Shown piece after piece: positions 11,180 to 23,883 of a stretch of DNA of 64,000 bases. Both the position numbers and the translations under genes were made by a program. Each line of letters begins with the position of its first letter. Positions within the stretch are counted from its first letter, which is position 1. The stretch covers positions 51,001 through 115,000 of the forward strand of contig JAWNZC010000024.1 of assembly GCA_035771165.1 (NCBI GenBank), given 5' to 3'. Under the pieces are notes generated by a model. That model was not told the origin of the DNA. It searched no databases and was given only the letters and a program-made list of their open reading frames with translations. This stretch comes from Paragorgia papillata. Its lineage: Eukaryota > Cnidaria > Anthozoa > Scleralcyonacea > Coralliidae.

Positions 11180-14100
11180 CTACACCTTGTACATAAAATC
11201 CAAAATAATCGAGACACCAACCAACGCCATCACGTGCAGTGGGCCCAGACTGGAAGCACCATTAGGAGTGGTGCCACCTACAGCATCAGTAGGAGTGGTA
11301 CCCCTGGCAGCATCAGTAGAAGTGGTACCCCCGGCAGCATCAGTAGGAGTGGTACCACCGGCAGCATCAGTAGGAGTGGTACAACCGGCAGTATCAGTAG
11401 GAGTGGTACCTTTCCCAAGACCTTCAACCCAAACAGCGAAACCACCTCCGTTGACATTCTGCACTTTCCCATGCACTGTACGATTATCGGCGTCAATGAT
11501 AACGACCATTTTCGATTTCGTCGCTTGTGAAATAATCCACTTTCCGCCAGAAACGATACCCCTGGAGACGCCGTGAGAACGTACGTCCATTTCGCCGACA
11601 TTTTCGATATACTTAACATCAGCCACGTTGCCCTTCTTAGCCAAATCGAGATCAACCACAGCCGTTCTATTGTCGTATTTAAGCGTAACGAAGGCGTAGT
11701 AGCTCTCTGGGTCACTGCATTTTGATTTGGGGTAGAAACTAACACGGGACACTCCGCCGCGGAAAGGAAGCTCCGGATATGGATTGACTCCTAACGTCGT
11801 GATTTCTAACACGTTCATTCTGCTATCTAGAAGCTCCCACGAAGTTTCGTTTACTGGATAATGCAGCACGACGATAAAACGGCCATTGGGAGACGCAAAT
11901 GGCCTACCTGGAATATTCCAAACTTTCGTAACGTTGAGATACGCCACACTCATTTCGATCAGCAAACTCATGCGTACTCCTTTTAAACAGCTGATGAACA
12001 AGTGCTCGTTAACGGGACTGAAGGCAAGCCCATACGTTCCAGTGCATCCATATTGGGTCAAGTTTATGAAACCAGAGTAAGATTTGGACTGCAAGTTGAT
12101 TCTGTGAGCACCAGGCTGCCACAAGTGACTCACGAAACCAGTTTGACCATCGAGAAGATTCTTGTAGGCCAACATAATACCATGAGTAAAACCTTGTTGG
12201 AAAGACATCAGTCAACATCAATCGTGTGCAAACATTATGTATACAATACGTGTCCAGTGCGGGGGAAATATTTTTTTGAAAATTCCACGAAAAACGAAAG
12301 AAGTAATTAAGTAAAATTACTATATGGCACGGATTACTTCCGGTAAAATCACGCGCTGTGATTGATTGATGACGTGGCGAGATTTCTCCGTAATCATGCA
12401 CGCGGGCATTATAAAAAGTGTTAATGCCCTACGAATGGAAACCAACAAAAAATCCTAATAAGAAACTTTTATTGCCGAAAAACGACGAAAATAAATGAAA
12501 TAAACGATCCAGACGAGAAAGAAACAGCTAGTTCGCTGTTTTGACGAAGTTAAAGGAAGCGAAGTCCAAGAAATACAAGATTGATTTTGTAATAAAAAGT
12601 ACCATATAAAAAACTACTTAATAACTTCGACCATTCTGTCTTTACGGAAAAATATTAAACCTTGGTCTTGAGCGTATCAACGTCGCTATCGCTCGGTCAA
12701 TACAGCAAGACCTCGCTTTAATATTTTACCGTAAAGAGTTTAGACCTCACTCTCGGTTATTAAGTAGTTAGTGAAGAAGTGAAAATGATCGCTGTATCCG
12801 GTTGAGGCCACGAGGTCCTCGGTCAGATCTAACCACAACCTCGGACCCAGAGTCTTTTCCTTCTTTTAGGGCCTGTTTATACGGAGGCGAGTTACTCGGT
12901 CAGCCGAGTTGCCGGTTTGCATGGGATAAACTTTATACATTCGGCATATATGAAAGCGAAATTACCTGGCGAGTTGTAATGTTTGAGATGATTATTATCA
13001 ACGAAAATGACATAAAGCAACAAATATAAAAAAATTATCCCGCTATGCCAAGTTACCCGGGAAAAAACTATTTATATGGGGAAATGCTTATTCCGTCCTG
13101 CCGAGATCCCGGCTGCCAGTGCCGAGTTCTTGCCAGGTCGAGTTACCTGTCATTCTCATATAAACACTGCGGTGGGAAAAACAGTGTTTGTTCTACCGAC
13201 CGGGAACTTGTAATTATGCCGAGTAACTCGGCTGACCGGGTAACTCTCCTCCATATAAACAGGCCCTTAGTTTAGTTCTAAACGTCCCTCATTACTATTG
13301 AGGAAATCGTCCCTCATAATAATCATCGGAGCGATGCTAGCAGATTGGCACACTGCTTCAGAAAGGATGATGTGAACACTGTTCCCAGGGCCTTTTTGAA
13401 ATTGGCAGGGCGGGAAAAGGCCCTGGCATCAGCTGGTCACAGCACCCAGAAATACTGGGTGTAATAAATTAGCAATTAATTTAGTATGCAAAATAATTTG
13501 GAGTAAGTTTAACAAAAGCAATCAAGCAATGAAAATACAGAGTCCAACCAGCCGATGCCAGGGCTTTTCCCACCCTCCTAATTTTAAAAAGGCCCTGGAA
13601 ACGAAGTTGTGTGGTCTGAGCAATTACCCTGTCAAGATGGTTGCAAAGCTGATGAATTCATCCCCTATATTTAACCTTGTTTTAGCCTCCAAAAGTTATG
13701 TATAGGTTAAGAACCTCACCAAGAAGTTTATTAGCGATAAAAAACCCGAGGGATTTATATCGCTAATCAACTGAGGGTTGGGAGGTGTATAAACGTACTG
13801 CGGTACACCAAAGAAAACCGACTTAGTTATATTATAATAATAATTTGTCTTTGCGCATGTGTTCATTCTTTTTTTATTTGCTCAGTGACTATGTAAATTA
13901 CAAAGCAAATTTCCGGGTATTAGTGATTAAATATGCCCCTCAAGCCTCGGAGGAATTTATTCCACAAACCCTCCCTCGGCTTTCGGGGACATTTAATCAC
14001 TAATAACCCTCATTTATTCTTATAAATAAACTAATGCATATTTTTCGTACCTGGTTTCGATTTGATGTGAGCCCGCACGGCTTTATGGGTGCGCGTGCGA

Positions 14101-15373
14101 TTTTTCGTCTCGATTACATCAAATGTTGAATTTGTCCAAGAATGTACCCAGACCTCTTTGCGCCATGGTAAATAGTACATACCGTACGGATAAGGGTCGG
14201 TGGGGATTGTTTCCGTCATCTTTTGGGTCTCAAGGTCGATTACTTTAACAGCGCCACCTGGCGCATCAGCCACAAATAATAAATCATCGACAACAATGGC
14301 TTTACTGAACGAGCAATTGCTTCTGCAAAATAACAAGTTTTAAAACGTCATTGTTTGTTTCTCAATGACCTCGACAGTACATCTGTCTTTACAATACCAT
14401 CAGTGAATTAAGTGATCATAACGCACGGTCTACGCCACACCCACTCATAGATGAATAGATGGACGGACGGACGAAAAGATGGAGAGACAGGTGAAATAAT
14501 GAACGGCTGGAGAAACGGACGGTGGTAAAGAGGGAGGGAGGGAGGGAGGGAGGAAGGAAGGAAGGAAGGAAGGAAGGAAGGAAGGAAGGAAGGAAGGAAG
14601 GAAGGAAGGAAGGAAGGGAAGGATTGTAGATAACTTGTCCGAGTTAAGTTTTTCAAGCACAAAATTTGTCGAAGAATCATAGCTGGACTTAGTTATTACT
14701 CTCACTGCTTTTTTCTAAAATTTCTGCAGTTTGTCATTTAGTTTGCAGCTTTGTCATTTCGTTTGCAGGAAGGAAGGAAAGAAGGAAGGAAGGAAAGAAG
14801 GAAGGAAGGAAGGAAGGAAGGAAGGAAGGAAGGAAGGAAGGAAGGAAGGAAGGAAGGAAGGAAGGAAGGAAGGAAGGAAGGAAGGAAGGAAGGAAGGATT
14901 GTAGATAACTTGTCCGAGTTAAGTTTTTCAAGCGCAAAATTTGTCGAAGAATCATAGCTGGACTTAGTTATTACTCTCACTGCTTTTTTCTAAAATTTCT
15001 GCAGTTTGTCATTTAGTTTGCAGCTTTGTCATTTCGTTTGCAGGAAGGAAGGAAAGAAGGAAGGAAAGAAGGAAGGAAGGAAGGAAAGAAGGAAGGAAGG
15101 AAGGAAGGAAGGACGGAAGGAAAGAAGGAAGGAAGGAAGGAAGGAAGGAAGGAAGGAAGGAAGGAAGGAAGGAAGGAAGGCAGGAAGGAAGGAAGGAAGG
15201 CAGGAAGGAAGGAAGGAAAGAAAGAAAGAAAGCAAGAAAGCAAGAAAGAAAGCAAGAAAGCAAGCAAGAAAAGAAAGCAAGAAAGAAAGAAAGCAAGCAA
15301 GAAAGCAAGAAAGAAAGCAAGCAAGAAAGAAAGAAAGCAAGGAAAGAAAGAAAGCAAGAAAGCAAGAAATTAA

Positions 15374-15441
<68 letters not shown>

Positions 15442-18400
15442 AAAAGGAAGGAAAGAAGCACGGACGGAAGGAAATAAAGAAGAAAGAAAGAAAGAAAGAA
15501 AATAAGGAAGGAAGGAAGAAAGGAAGGAAGAAAGAAAGGAAAAACGAAAGGAAGGAACAATAGTAGGACAAAAAAGAGAACGAAGGACGGAAGGGTAAAA
15601 GGGAGGATAAACGGATGAAAAGATGGACGAAATTAATTCGATTTCTTACCTTGAATACCTGTTGTTGCTCTTAGTACAAAGACCTGGGGAAGAAGTGTTC
15701 GTAATCTTAGTAACCAAACGTGGTTCCACTGGATCAATCACGTAAATTCCATCAGAGCCCATAACATAAAAGACCCCTCGTGTTTTGACTGCCGAACAAT
15801 GATCGAGAGAAAAAACTAAAAACAAGAAAATAAAAGGATAATTGATGAAGAAAATTATCATTCAATATAAAAAACAAAAGTAAACGCTAATATTCACATA
15901 ATGATAAATATACTCATTCATCTCATCTTCACTGCCACATTTCCAGAAAACGAAACACGGAATTCTTTGCCGGAATTGTCGCATTTTCCTAACACCAATA
16001 TCATGTGACCATGCGAAACTGCTTCCACAGATTATATAAACTGCTTCCACAGGTTATATAAACATGTTACTTCGGAGCGATCTTCTACCTCTTGGTTCTG
16101 CATCTGTACAAGTTGAACTATGGTTCACTTCTATCGTTGCTGATTTCTGATAAACAAACACGGAGTTCCTTACCAGAATTGCCGCATTTTCCTAACACCA
16201 ATATCAATATATCACGCGATCATACGAGGTCTGCATCACAGATTAGTTATTGACATATACTTCCGTGATCTATAGTTACACACGCATCATTCAAAATTGA
16301 GAAAAAAAGTTATGAAGGGCAAGTCGTTGGTGATATATTGTTGGTGATATATTGTTGGTGATATATTGTTGGTGATATATTGTTGGTGATATATTGTTGG
16401 TGAATTGCGCAGCAACCAAAAGGTAATGTTCATATAAACCTAGTTATTTCACTTATTTGTAGGATGTGAATTGCATGAACTATATAGTCTACAGAAATAT
16501 TAAAATGCGCGCAAACGTGCGGTATGACTAAACATCAGTGCTTATTCTCTGATAATCTAGAAGATGCAAAACACGTTTTGCTGTGCATTATAAGACAAGA
16601 CATTGATGGTTAGAAATCACCGAAAATGCACTCCTGGGAGTTTCAAACTCAAAAATTTTCTGGGGGCCCCCAGACCCCCTAGGGGGGGGGGGTTCGCTTG
16701 CCTATCAATTTTGGTCACCACACGCCACTGCAATATGTGTGGTTTAAAACAGCGCGCCTTGGCGCCTATAATTCCCCTGTTTGAAATTGAAAACCCGACT
16801 CCTGCTGTCTTGTGTGCGTGTCATTCCTAAGGGCCCAGAGGCAACTTCATCGTGTGTGTTGGCCAATCAGCTATCAAGCGGTGTCCTTAGAAGCGCCGCT
16901 TGCTTTTGCTCTATATTCGTCGAATTGGAGGGTCCCGAACCTAAATTAGCGCATGCGCAATTGTTGATTTTAAGCTCTGCGCGCTTGCCTTGGTTAAACC
17001 ATGGATAGTAAAAAGACTGGATTGGAAACTTGATGGCGTGAGCATAACAACCTGGTTGCAATTGACAAGCTTAAAAAACCCGAGTATATTCAAAGTTTGG
17101 GATTAATACAGCCTAAAATGATAATCGAATTGTCTGTAAATACGACAAAGCCACAATACGACAAAATGTCCGTCTATTCTTACTCATTTTAAAAGAAGAT
17201 ATCAAGGTTTACTAGTTAAAATATGCATCCCAAATTCCGAGCAAAACAAAGCACAATTTGGGGACGCCAGTTTCTTCAAAACAACACAGGAATCATCAAA
17301 ACAAAGATCAACAACGCTTACCCCGAACGCTCGATTGTGGCTTAGGCAGGTTTGTAAGGCGATAAAATCATTTGAAACGTCAACATAGTCATCTGAATGT
17401 GAGGATATGAAGAATTTGAAGAAAAGTTCACTAAAAACCTCAGTAAAACAAGCGTACTCACGCCATTCGTGACATCACAATTTGCAACTAGGTTTCAACA
17501 TCTCTCGAGCAAAGAAAAACGCTTTTCAGCCAATCGGCGGCCTGGAAACACCTCACGTGACTATTAGTTTCCAATCCACTCATTTTACTATCCAGAAATA
17601 ATCAGAATTCTTAAGCAACTTGACTCTTCCTAAACAAAACATCTAGAACAATCTGCAAACACTAACAAGTGTTTATATGCAAGCATGACATTAAATCGCG
17701 TATAAACAGTGGTCTGCATGTTGGTAAAGGCAGAAGATTTAGTTTGATTTTTTCATTCAGTAAAAATGTTTAGGCAAGCGGCGCTTGCCTACGCTTACAT
17801 GACCGCACGCCACTGGTTACACATGAATCTGTGATCTGTACAACTACTTTTATTATCGCTCAAATTTAAATAACTATATACTAATACATCGTTCCAGCAT
17901 CGTTCCAGGTATTACATAATGTAATGAACGTTGATATTTTGTTATGAACACTAATTATGTAAATGCTTGGATAATTTTGTTTCGTTCACATCCGGTAGTG
18001 TATTGACGTCACTGTCAAACCGGTTTATCTGGATTTTGTTGTTTTTGTAATTTGATGTTAGATTGTGATCGAGTTCAAAGGCAAAAGGACGAATATATTA
18101 TTATAAAATGTGTACTACCGAACGAATTACGATTATTTTATAACATGGCGCCCAACGTGGGGCAGACACGACGATGAATTAGTTTAGCGAGTTTCGACTA
18201 TTCAAGATGAGTTCAAATATTACTCGAATACGAGCTGTTCGTGCTGGGAACAGAGGTGTTCTTACAAAGTTAATTACTTGAAGGAAGCTGAAGTGCTCTT
18301 AGGGAAGCGAAGGTGGACAAAGGCAGATTACAAACGATAACCGCGCTATTGGATGAAAAGATAAAGATATTGAAGGATCTCGACAAAAAGGTATTAGAAC

Positions 18401-21400
18401 AATGCGATGTGGAAAATATTGAAACTGAAATTGAGGAGTCTGAAGAAATAATCTCGCGCACATTGGACATTCAAAGGTACATTTCAGAGGGAATATGTAG
18501 TAAACCGCTTGTGGAACCAAAGATATCCAACGAGGAGAATTTGGTTGAAACCAAGCCAACATTACACGACAATCAATCAGCGACATTGAACAGTGTTCAA
18601 GAGCAATCGACCGAAACTTCCGAAGCTGGTTTTGTCCAAATTTAAGGGCAATGTGACAAAATGGACGACCTTTTGGGACTCCTACAAAACTGCTGTTTAT
18701 GAAAACTCGGCGCTCACACCAATAGACAAGTTCAATTATTTGAATTCATTGTTGGAAGGAGTCGCAGCCAGATCGATTCAAGGTTTATCTCTTACCGCAG
18801 CAAACTACGACTCGGCAGTGGAAATTTTACACGAACGATTCGGTAAGACCCAACAAATTATTACTTGTCATATGGATGAGCTGTTGAAATTACCTGCGTG
18901 TACAAGTGAACGTCCTTCTTCACTTCGATATGTCTATGACAAGATAAGTGTACACACACGAGGACTAGCGAGCTTGGGAATCGCGTCTGAGCAGTATGGA
19001 AGCCTTCTGATACCAATTATTATGGATAAACTACCAAGTGAAATAAGACTACAAGTCGCAAGAAAGGCCACAGGAGAGGTCTGGCAGATTGACGAATTGT
19101 TGAAGACGATCAAGTTAGAGGTTGAGGCCAGAGAAGCAAGTGAAACGAGCAAGATTCAAAACTGCAAGCTGCCAACGAGGGAAAGAAATTATTCGAGGCA
19201 AGATACATCCACATCAAGTTCCCTGTTCACAAAATCTACAAATGATTTCAAGTTGCGATGTGTTTACTGTGAAGGGGAACATTATTCAGCATCTTGTAAG
19301 ACTGTTGTCAATGCGAAAGACCGCAAGGACATGTTGCGAAAATCAGGACGTTGTTTTGTGTGTCTGAAGACCAACCACAAGTCGAAGGACTGCAATTCAC
19401 CAAGGGCTTGTCGTCATTGCAACAACAAACATCACCAGTCAATATGTGAGCAAGGGCACGTAACGAAACCCCCTGACCAAGATCCTCCCAAGGAACACAA
19501 TGAAGTACAACGTGACGAGGTAACTACCGGATGTGCGAGTGTGAATAGTTGTAGCAAGAATAAGAGAACTGTTCTTCTTCAGACAGCGCGAGCCATTGCC
19601 TGCAATGAAGCAAACACACGTTCTATATCAGTCAGAGTATTGTTTGATAATGGGAGCCAGCGCTCATATATCACTGACCGTCTACAATCGAAATTGGGCC
19701 TAACACCTGTGAAGAAGGAAAAGCTGAGATTAAACACCTTTGGGGAGTCAAGATATAAAACACAGAATTGTGAAGCTGTGAAGTTACAACTAAAGAAGCC
19801 TGGATGCAACAATTCTGTTAATACCACAGCTCTGAGTTTTCCAGTGATCTGCTCACCACTACCATCAAGAATCGATGTAAACTGCCCACATTTAGAAGGA
19901 TTGGAATTAACTGATGATTGGAGCGATCAACAAGGCTCGATTGATCTCCTAATCGGGTCTGACCACTACTGGGACATTGTCCAGGGAGATATAAGACGTG
20001 GAACAAATGGCCCAACCGCAGTTAGCAGTAGTCTCGGCTGCCTCTTGTCTGCATGGTCCCGTTGATGAGTCAGTGGAAGATACAGGTACTCACTCGAACT
20101 TGATTATTTCACGATCAACTGATACCTGTAGCATTATATAGCTGACGACAACTTAGTGAAGACCATTGAAAAGTTCTGGGAAACTGAAGCAATTGGCATA
20201 AAAGGACCATCTGCTCAAGATGTTGCAGAGTCTTTTAACACGAATGTCAGCTACACCAACAACCGATACGAAGTAAGCTTGCCATGGAAAGAAGAACGCC
20301 CTTCAGATCACTACAACCTGAGCTTCAATCGTTTAAAAATGTTACAACGAAGGCTGGTACGAGAACCAGAACTACTGAGGGAGTATGACCAAATAATTAA
20401 GGATCAATTACAAGAAGGTATAATCGAGAGAGTTACTGAGCCTGGAATCAACCAATCACAAAAACAAAGATGTCCACTATATGCCTCACCATGGAGTTGT
20501 TCGCAAGGACAAACAAACCACGAAACTTCGGATTGTATACGATGGCTCAGCTACCCCTGGCAAAGGTGAATTGTCTATTAACGACCGCCTGCAACCAGGT
20601 CCTAACTTCATCCCAAAGTTGTTCGATGTGTTGGTGAAATTTAGATGACACCCTGTAGCGCTTACAGCGGATATCGAGAAGGCCTTTCTCATGATTGGTG
20701 TTCAGGAAGCCGACAGAGATATGCTGCGATTTCTTTGGTTTGAAGATCCCCCCAATTTGAACAGTGAAATCAGTCACTTCAGATCCACAAGATTAGTGTT
20801 TGGTCTACGCCCATCACCTGCAATTTTAGGATCAACAATTGCCCACCACTTGGATTTGCACAAGAACATTCACCCTGAACTAGTAAAGCAGATCGAAGAC
20901 TCTCTTTATGTGGATGACCTAGTAACTGGAGCAGAGGACGAAGCCAAGGCATTGCATGTATATCAAACTTCGAAGAAGGTGATGGTTGCAGGAAGTTTCA
21001 ACTTAAAGAAATGGCATTCGAATTCGCCTAAGCTGCTCAAGAAGTTAAATGAAATGGAAATTGAAAGCAAGTTTGAAACCGATGACAGTGAATCAAGTCA
21101 GCTGATCCCTCAGGCCATTGTGCAGGAGGACGAGACCTACACGAAATCGACAATTGGATCAACGAGCACTGGGAATGAAGAAAAGGTCATGAAATTACTT
21201 GGAGTAAGTTGGAACTGTCAGTCAGATGAGTTGCTATTTAATTTGTCTGATCTGATCGATTATGTCAGGTCGGTACCAGTTACCAAAAGATCACTGTTGA
21301 GGTTGACTGCAAAGATATTTGATCCCCTGGGGATTCTAAGTCCGTTCATTATCAAGCTGAAGATTTTATTTCAAGTTATGTGCCTCGGGAAGAAAGACTG

Positions 21401-23845
21401 GGATGAGCCCCTACAAGGAGAAATGCTGAACAAATGGAACACGATTGTTAGTGAACTGAAATCGTTGAACGCTGTCAGAATTCCGAGATGCTACTTTCAT
21501 CTGGATTCAAGTCCTGTGGAAACTCATTTACATGCTTTTAGTGATGCTTCTGGGCAAGCGTATGCTGCAGTGTTGTATATGAGATCGACTTACAAGGACG
21601 GACATGTTGAAGTTAGACTCATTGCATCCAAATCGAGGGTCGCGCCCTTAAAGAAGCAGTCCATTCCTCGCCTGGAATTGCTTGGTGCTGTTATTCTTAG
21701 TCGACTAGTCAACACAGTGGTTAAAGCTTTGCCTAACAAAGTACCAGTCACCTACTGGGTAGATTCAATGACTGTCCTTTGCTGGATCAAGCACGAGAAA
21801 TTGTGGAAACAGTACGTTAATCATCGCGTGAATGAGATAAGACAACTAACAAAGAAAGATGATTGGAGATTCTGTCCCGGAACGGAAAATCCCGCTGATT
21901 TGCCTACGCGTGGTTTGTCTGGAGCTGAGCTACAAAATAATCGAATGTGGTGGAACGGCCCGGAATTCCTTCAATCTCCTGAAACCAAGTGGCCTACGTG
22001 TCCAACCAGTTCAAGTGTAGACGATTCTGCATCGTTGGAGCTTGTGAAGAATCCTCCTCGTATTGTTCATTCGCTTATGAATACAGCAGACGGAAGCATG
22101 TTGCATGTTGACATCGCCAAGGTGATTGACTGCCATCAATACAGTAACCTTAACCGTCTTCTTCGTGTCACGGCCTATGTACTAAGATTTTTGCGTAACC
22201 TCAGAGAATCGAGTGAGAAGGAGAGTGCAGATGTCGACGGAAGTACTGACCAACGAATTAACAGCGACAGAGTTGACCAATTCTGAAACAGTTTGGGTAA
22301 GGACGGTGCAAGCTGTAGCATTTGAGGAGGAGATCCAATACCTGAACAGTCGTCAACGGTCATCGCCACCTGTACGCATTGCTCATCGCCACCTGTACGC
22401 ATTGCTCAATTTGGGTTGTTTCTCGATGAAAATGGAACAATACGATGCAAGGGGAGAATAAATGAAACGACGCTTCATCAATCAACCAAGAATCCTATTC
22501 TTCTCCCGTCGAAACACCAGCTATCTGATGGGAAGAGGATGGTTAAAACCGTGAAGCAGAGCCTTAAGAAGGCTGTGGGACGAACAACGCTCACCTACGA
22601 TGAATTGAACACGATCCTGATAGAAGTCGAGTCGATCGTCAACGCAAGACCCATGACGTATGTATACGAAGATAACGAATCAGTGTCGTTCGTATCCTCT
22701 CACTCCATCGCACTTGATTTATGGCAGAAAGATTACCAGTACGCCAAACAGCAGTCACTTCGAAGTTATCAGTACAAACAATGTACTAACAAGAAGAGCG
22801 AGACACCACAGAAATTTACTTCGACAACTTACGAATCATTGGCGACGCGATTAACTCTTGAGTCTTCGAGAAAATGCTATTACTAAATCGCGTATTCCGA
22901 ACACGCCAAACAGAATTTCAATAGCCGTGGGCGATATTGTACTGCTGAAATCGGAAGGTTGAGGAACTGATTGCGAGTAGAGACGGAGAAATAAGAGCCG
23001 CAGTTGTTAAAACAGTGACCGATGAAGGCAAACCTTCACGACTAAGAAGAGTGATACAGCAATTTATTCCTCTTGAAATACGAGCATCTGAAGCAAATGA
23101 ACAGCGTGATCAACCTCAAGATGATGATGGAGAATCGAATCATGAGTCAACCAGTACCAGAGTGCGTCGCAGTGCAGCAGTTGTTGGAGAACTACGTCGT
23201 AGAGATAATAACTTGTAAATACTGAATATAATGAATAGTGACAGTTGATCTCTGTAGTGAATCAACAGTGAGGAGTGTAATGAACGTTGATATTTTGTTA
23301 TGAACACTAATTATGTAAAATGCTTGGATAATTTTGTTTGGTTCACATCCGGTAGTGTATTGACGTCACTGTCAAACCGGTTTATCTGGATTTTGTTGTT
23401 TTTGTAATTTGATGTTACATTGTGATCGATTTCAAAGGCAAAAGGACGAATATATTATTATAAATGTGTACTACCGAACGAATTACGATTATTTTATAAT
23501 AAATAATAACTATACGCATTCGCGAATATATTTTCGTTCCAATTTCCGGTGTAGCGTTGTAGACCTCTACAGGTAACTCTACGCCAAATTCGTGATCTTA
23601 AAACTTGACGCAGTTGGTAAAGTACGTCGAACCTCGCGTCGAATTCCACACAAAACCTAAAGGCTCGTTTACACAGGCGATTTCTCTTCTGACATATGCG
23701 ATCGAATGGATTAACTTAGGAATGCATTGGACTATTTGTTCAAGAGTATGTTCAATATACTTTAGTGAATCATTCATTCTATCACACGCGTCAGCGTGAG
23801 AAAAATCCCCACACAAATCACCTGTGTATTAAAACGGCTTTATCT

Positions 23846-23883
<38 letters not shown>

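Larger units (their letters stand above)
17920..23500 (+). mobile_element. BEL/Pao LTR retrotransposon, full-length but defective
   Basis: About 5.58 kb with both LTRs and a primer binding site. Order: Gag, aspartic protease, reverse transcriptase, RNase H, remnant integrase, the typical BEL/Pao order. It lies in intron 1 of the propeller gene, antisense to it. Several stops and frameshifts and a large deletion through the integrase core make it non-autonomous. A clear 5-bp target duplication is not visible; the 3' LTR end differs from the 5' LTR end in its last bases. Confidence 0.92.

Noticed and set aside
12640..12770. Possible coding exon next to the propeller gene last exon
   Set aside because: Inverted repeat with a GC core; no frame continues the protein and phases do not fit.
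14408..15571. Lysine/glutamate/arginine-rich and serine/phenylalanine/leucine-rich reading frames
   Set aside because: Translation of GGAA/GAAA microsatellite inside an intron of the propeller gene.
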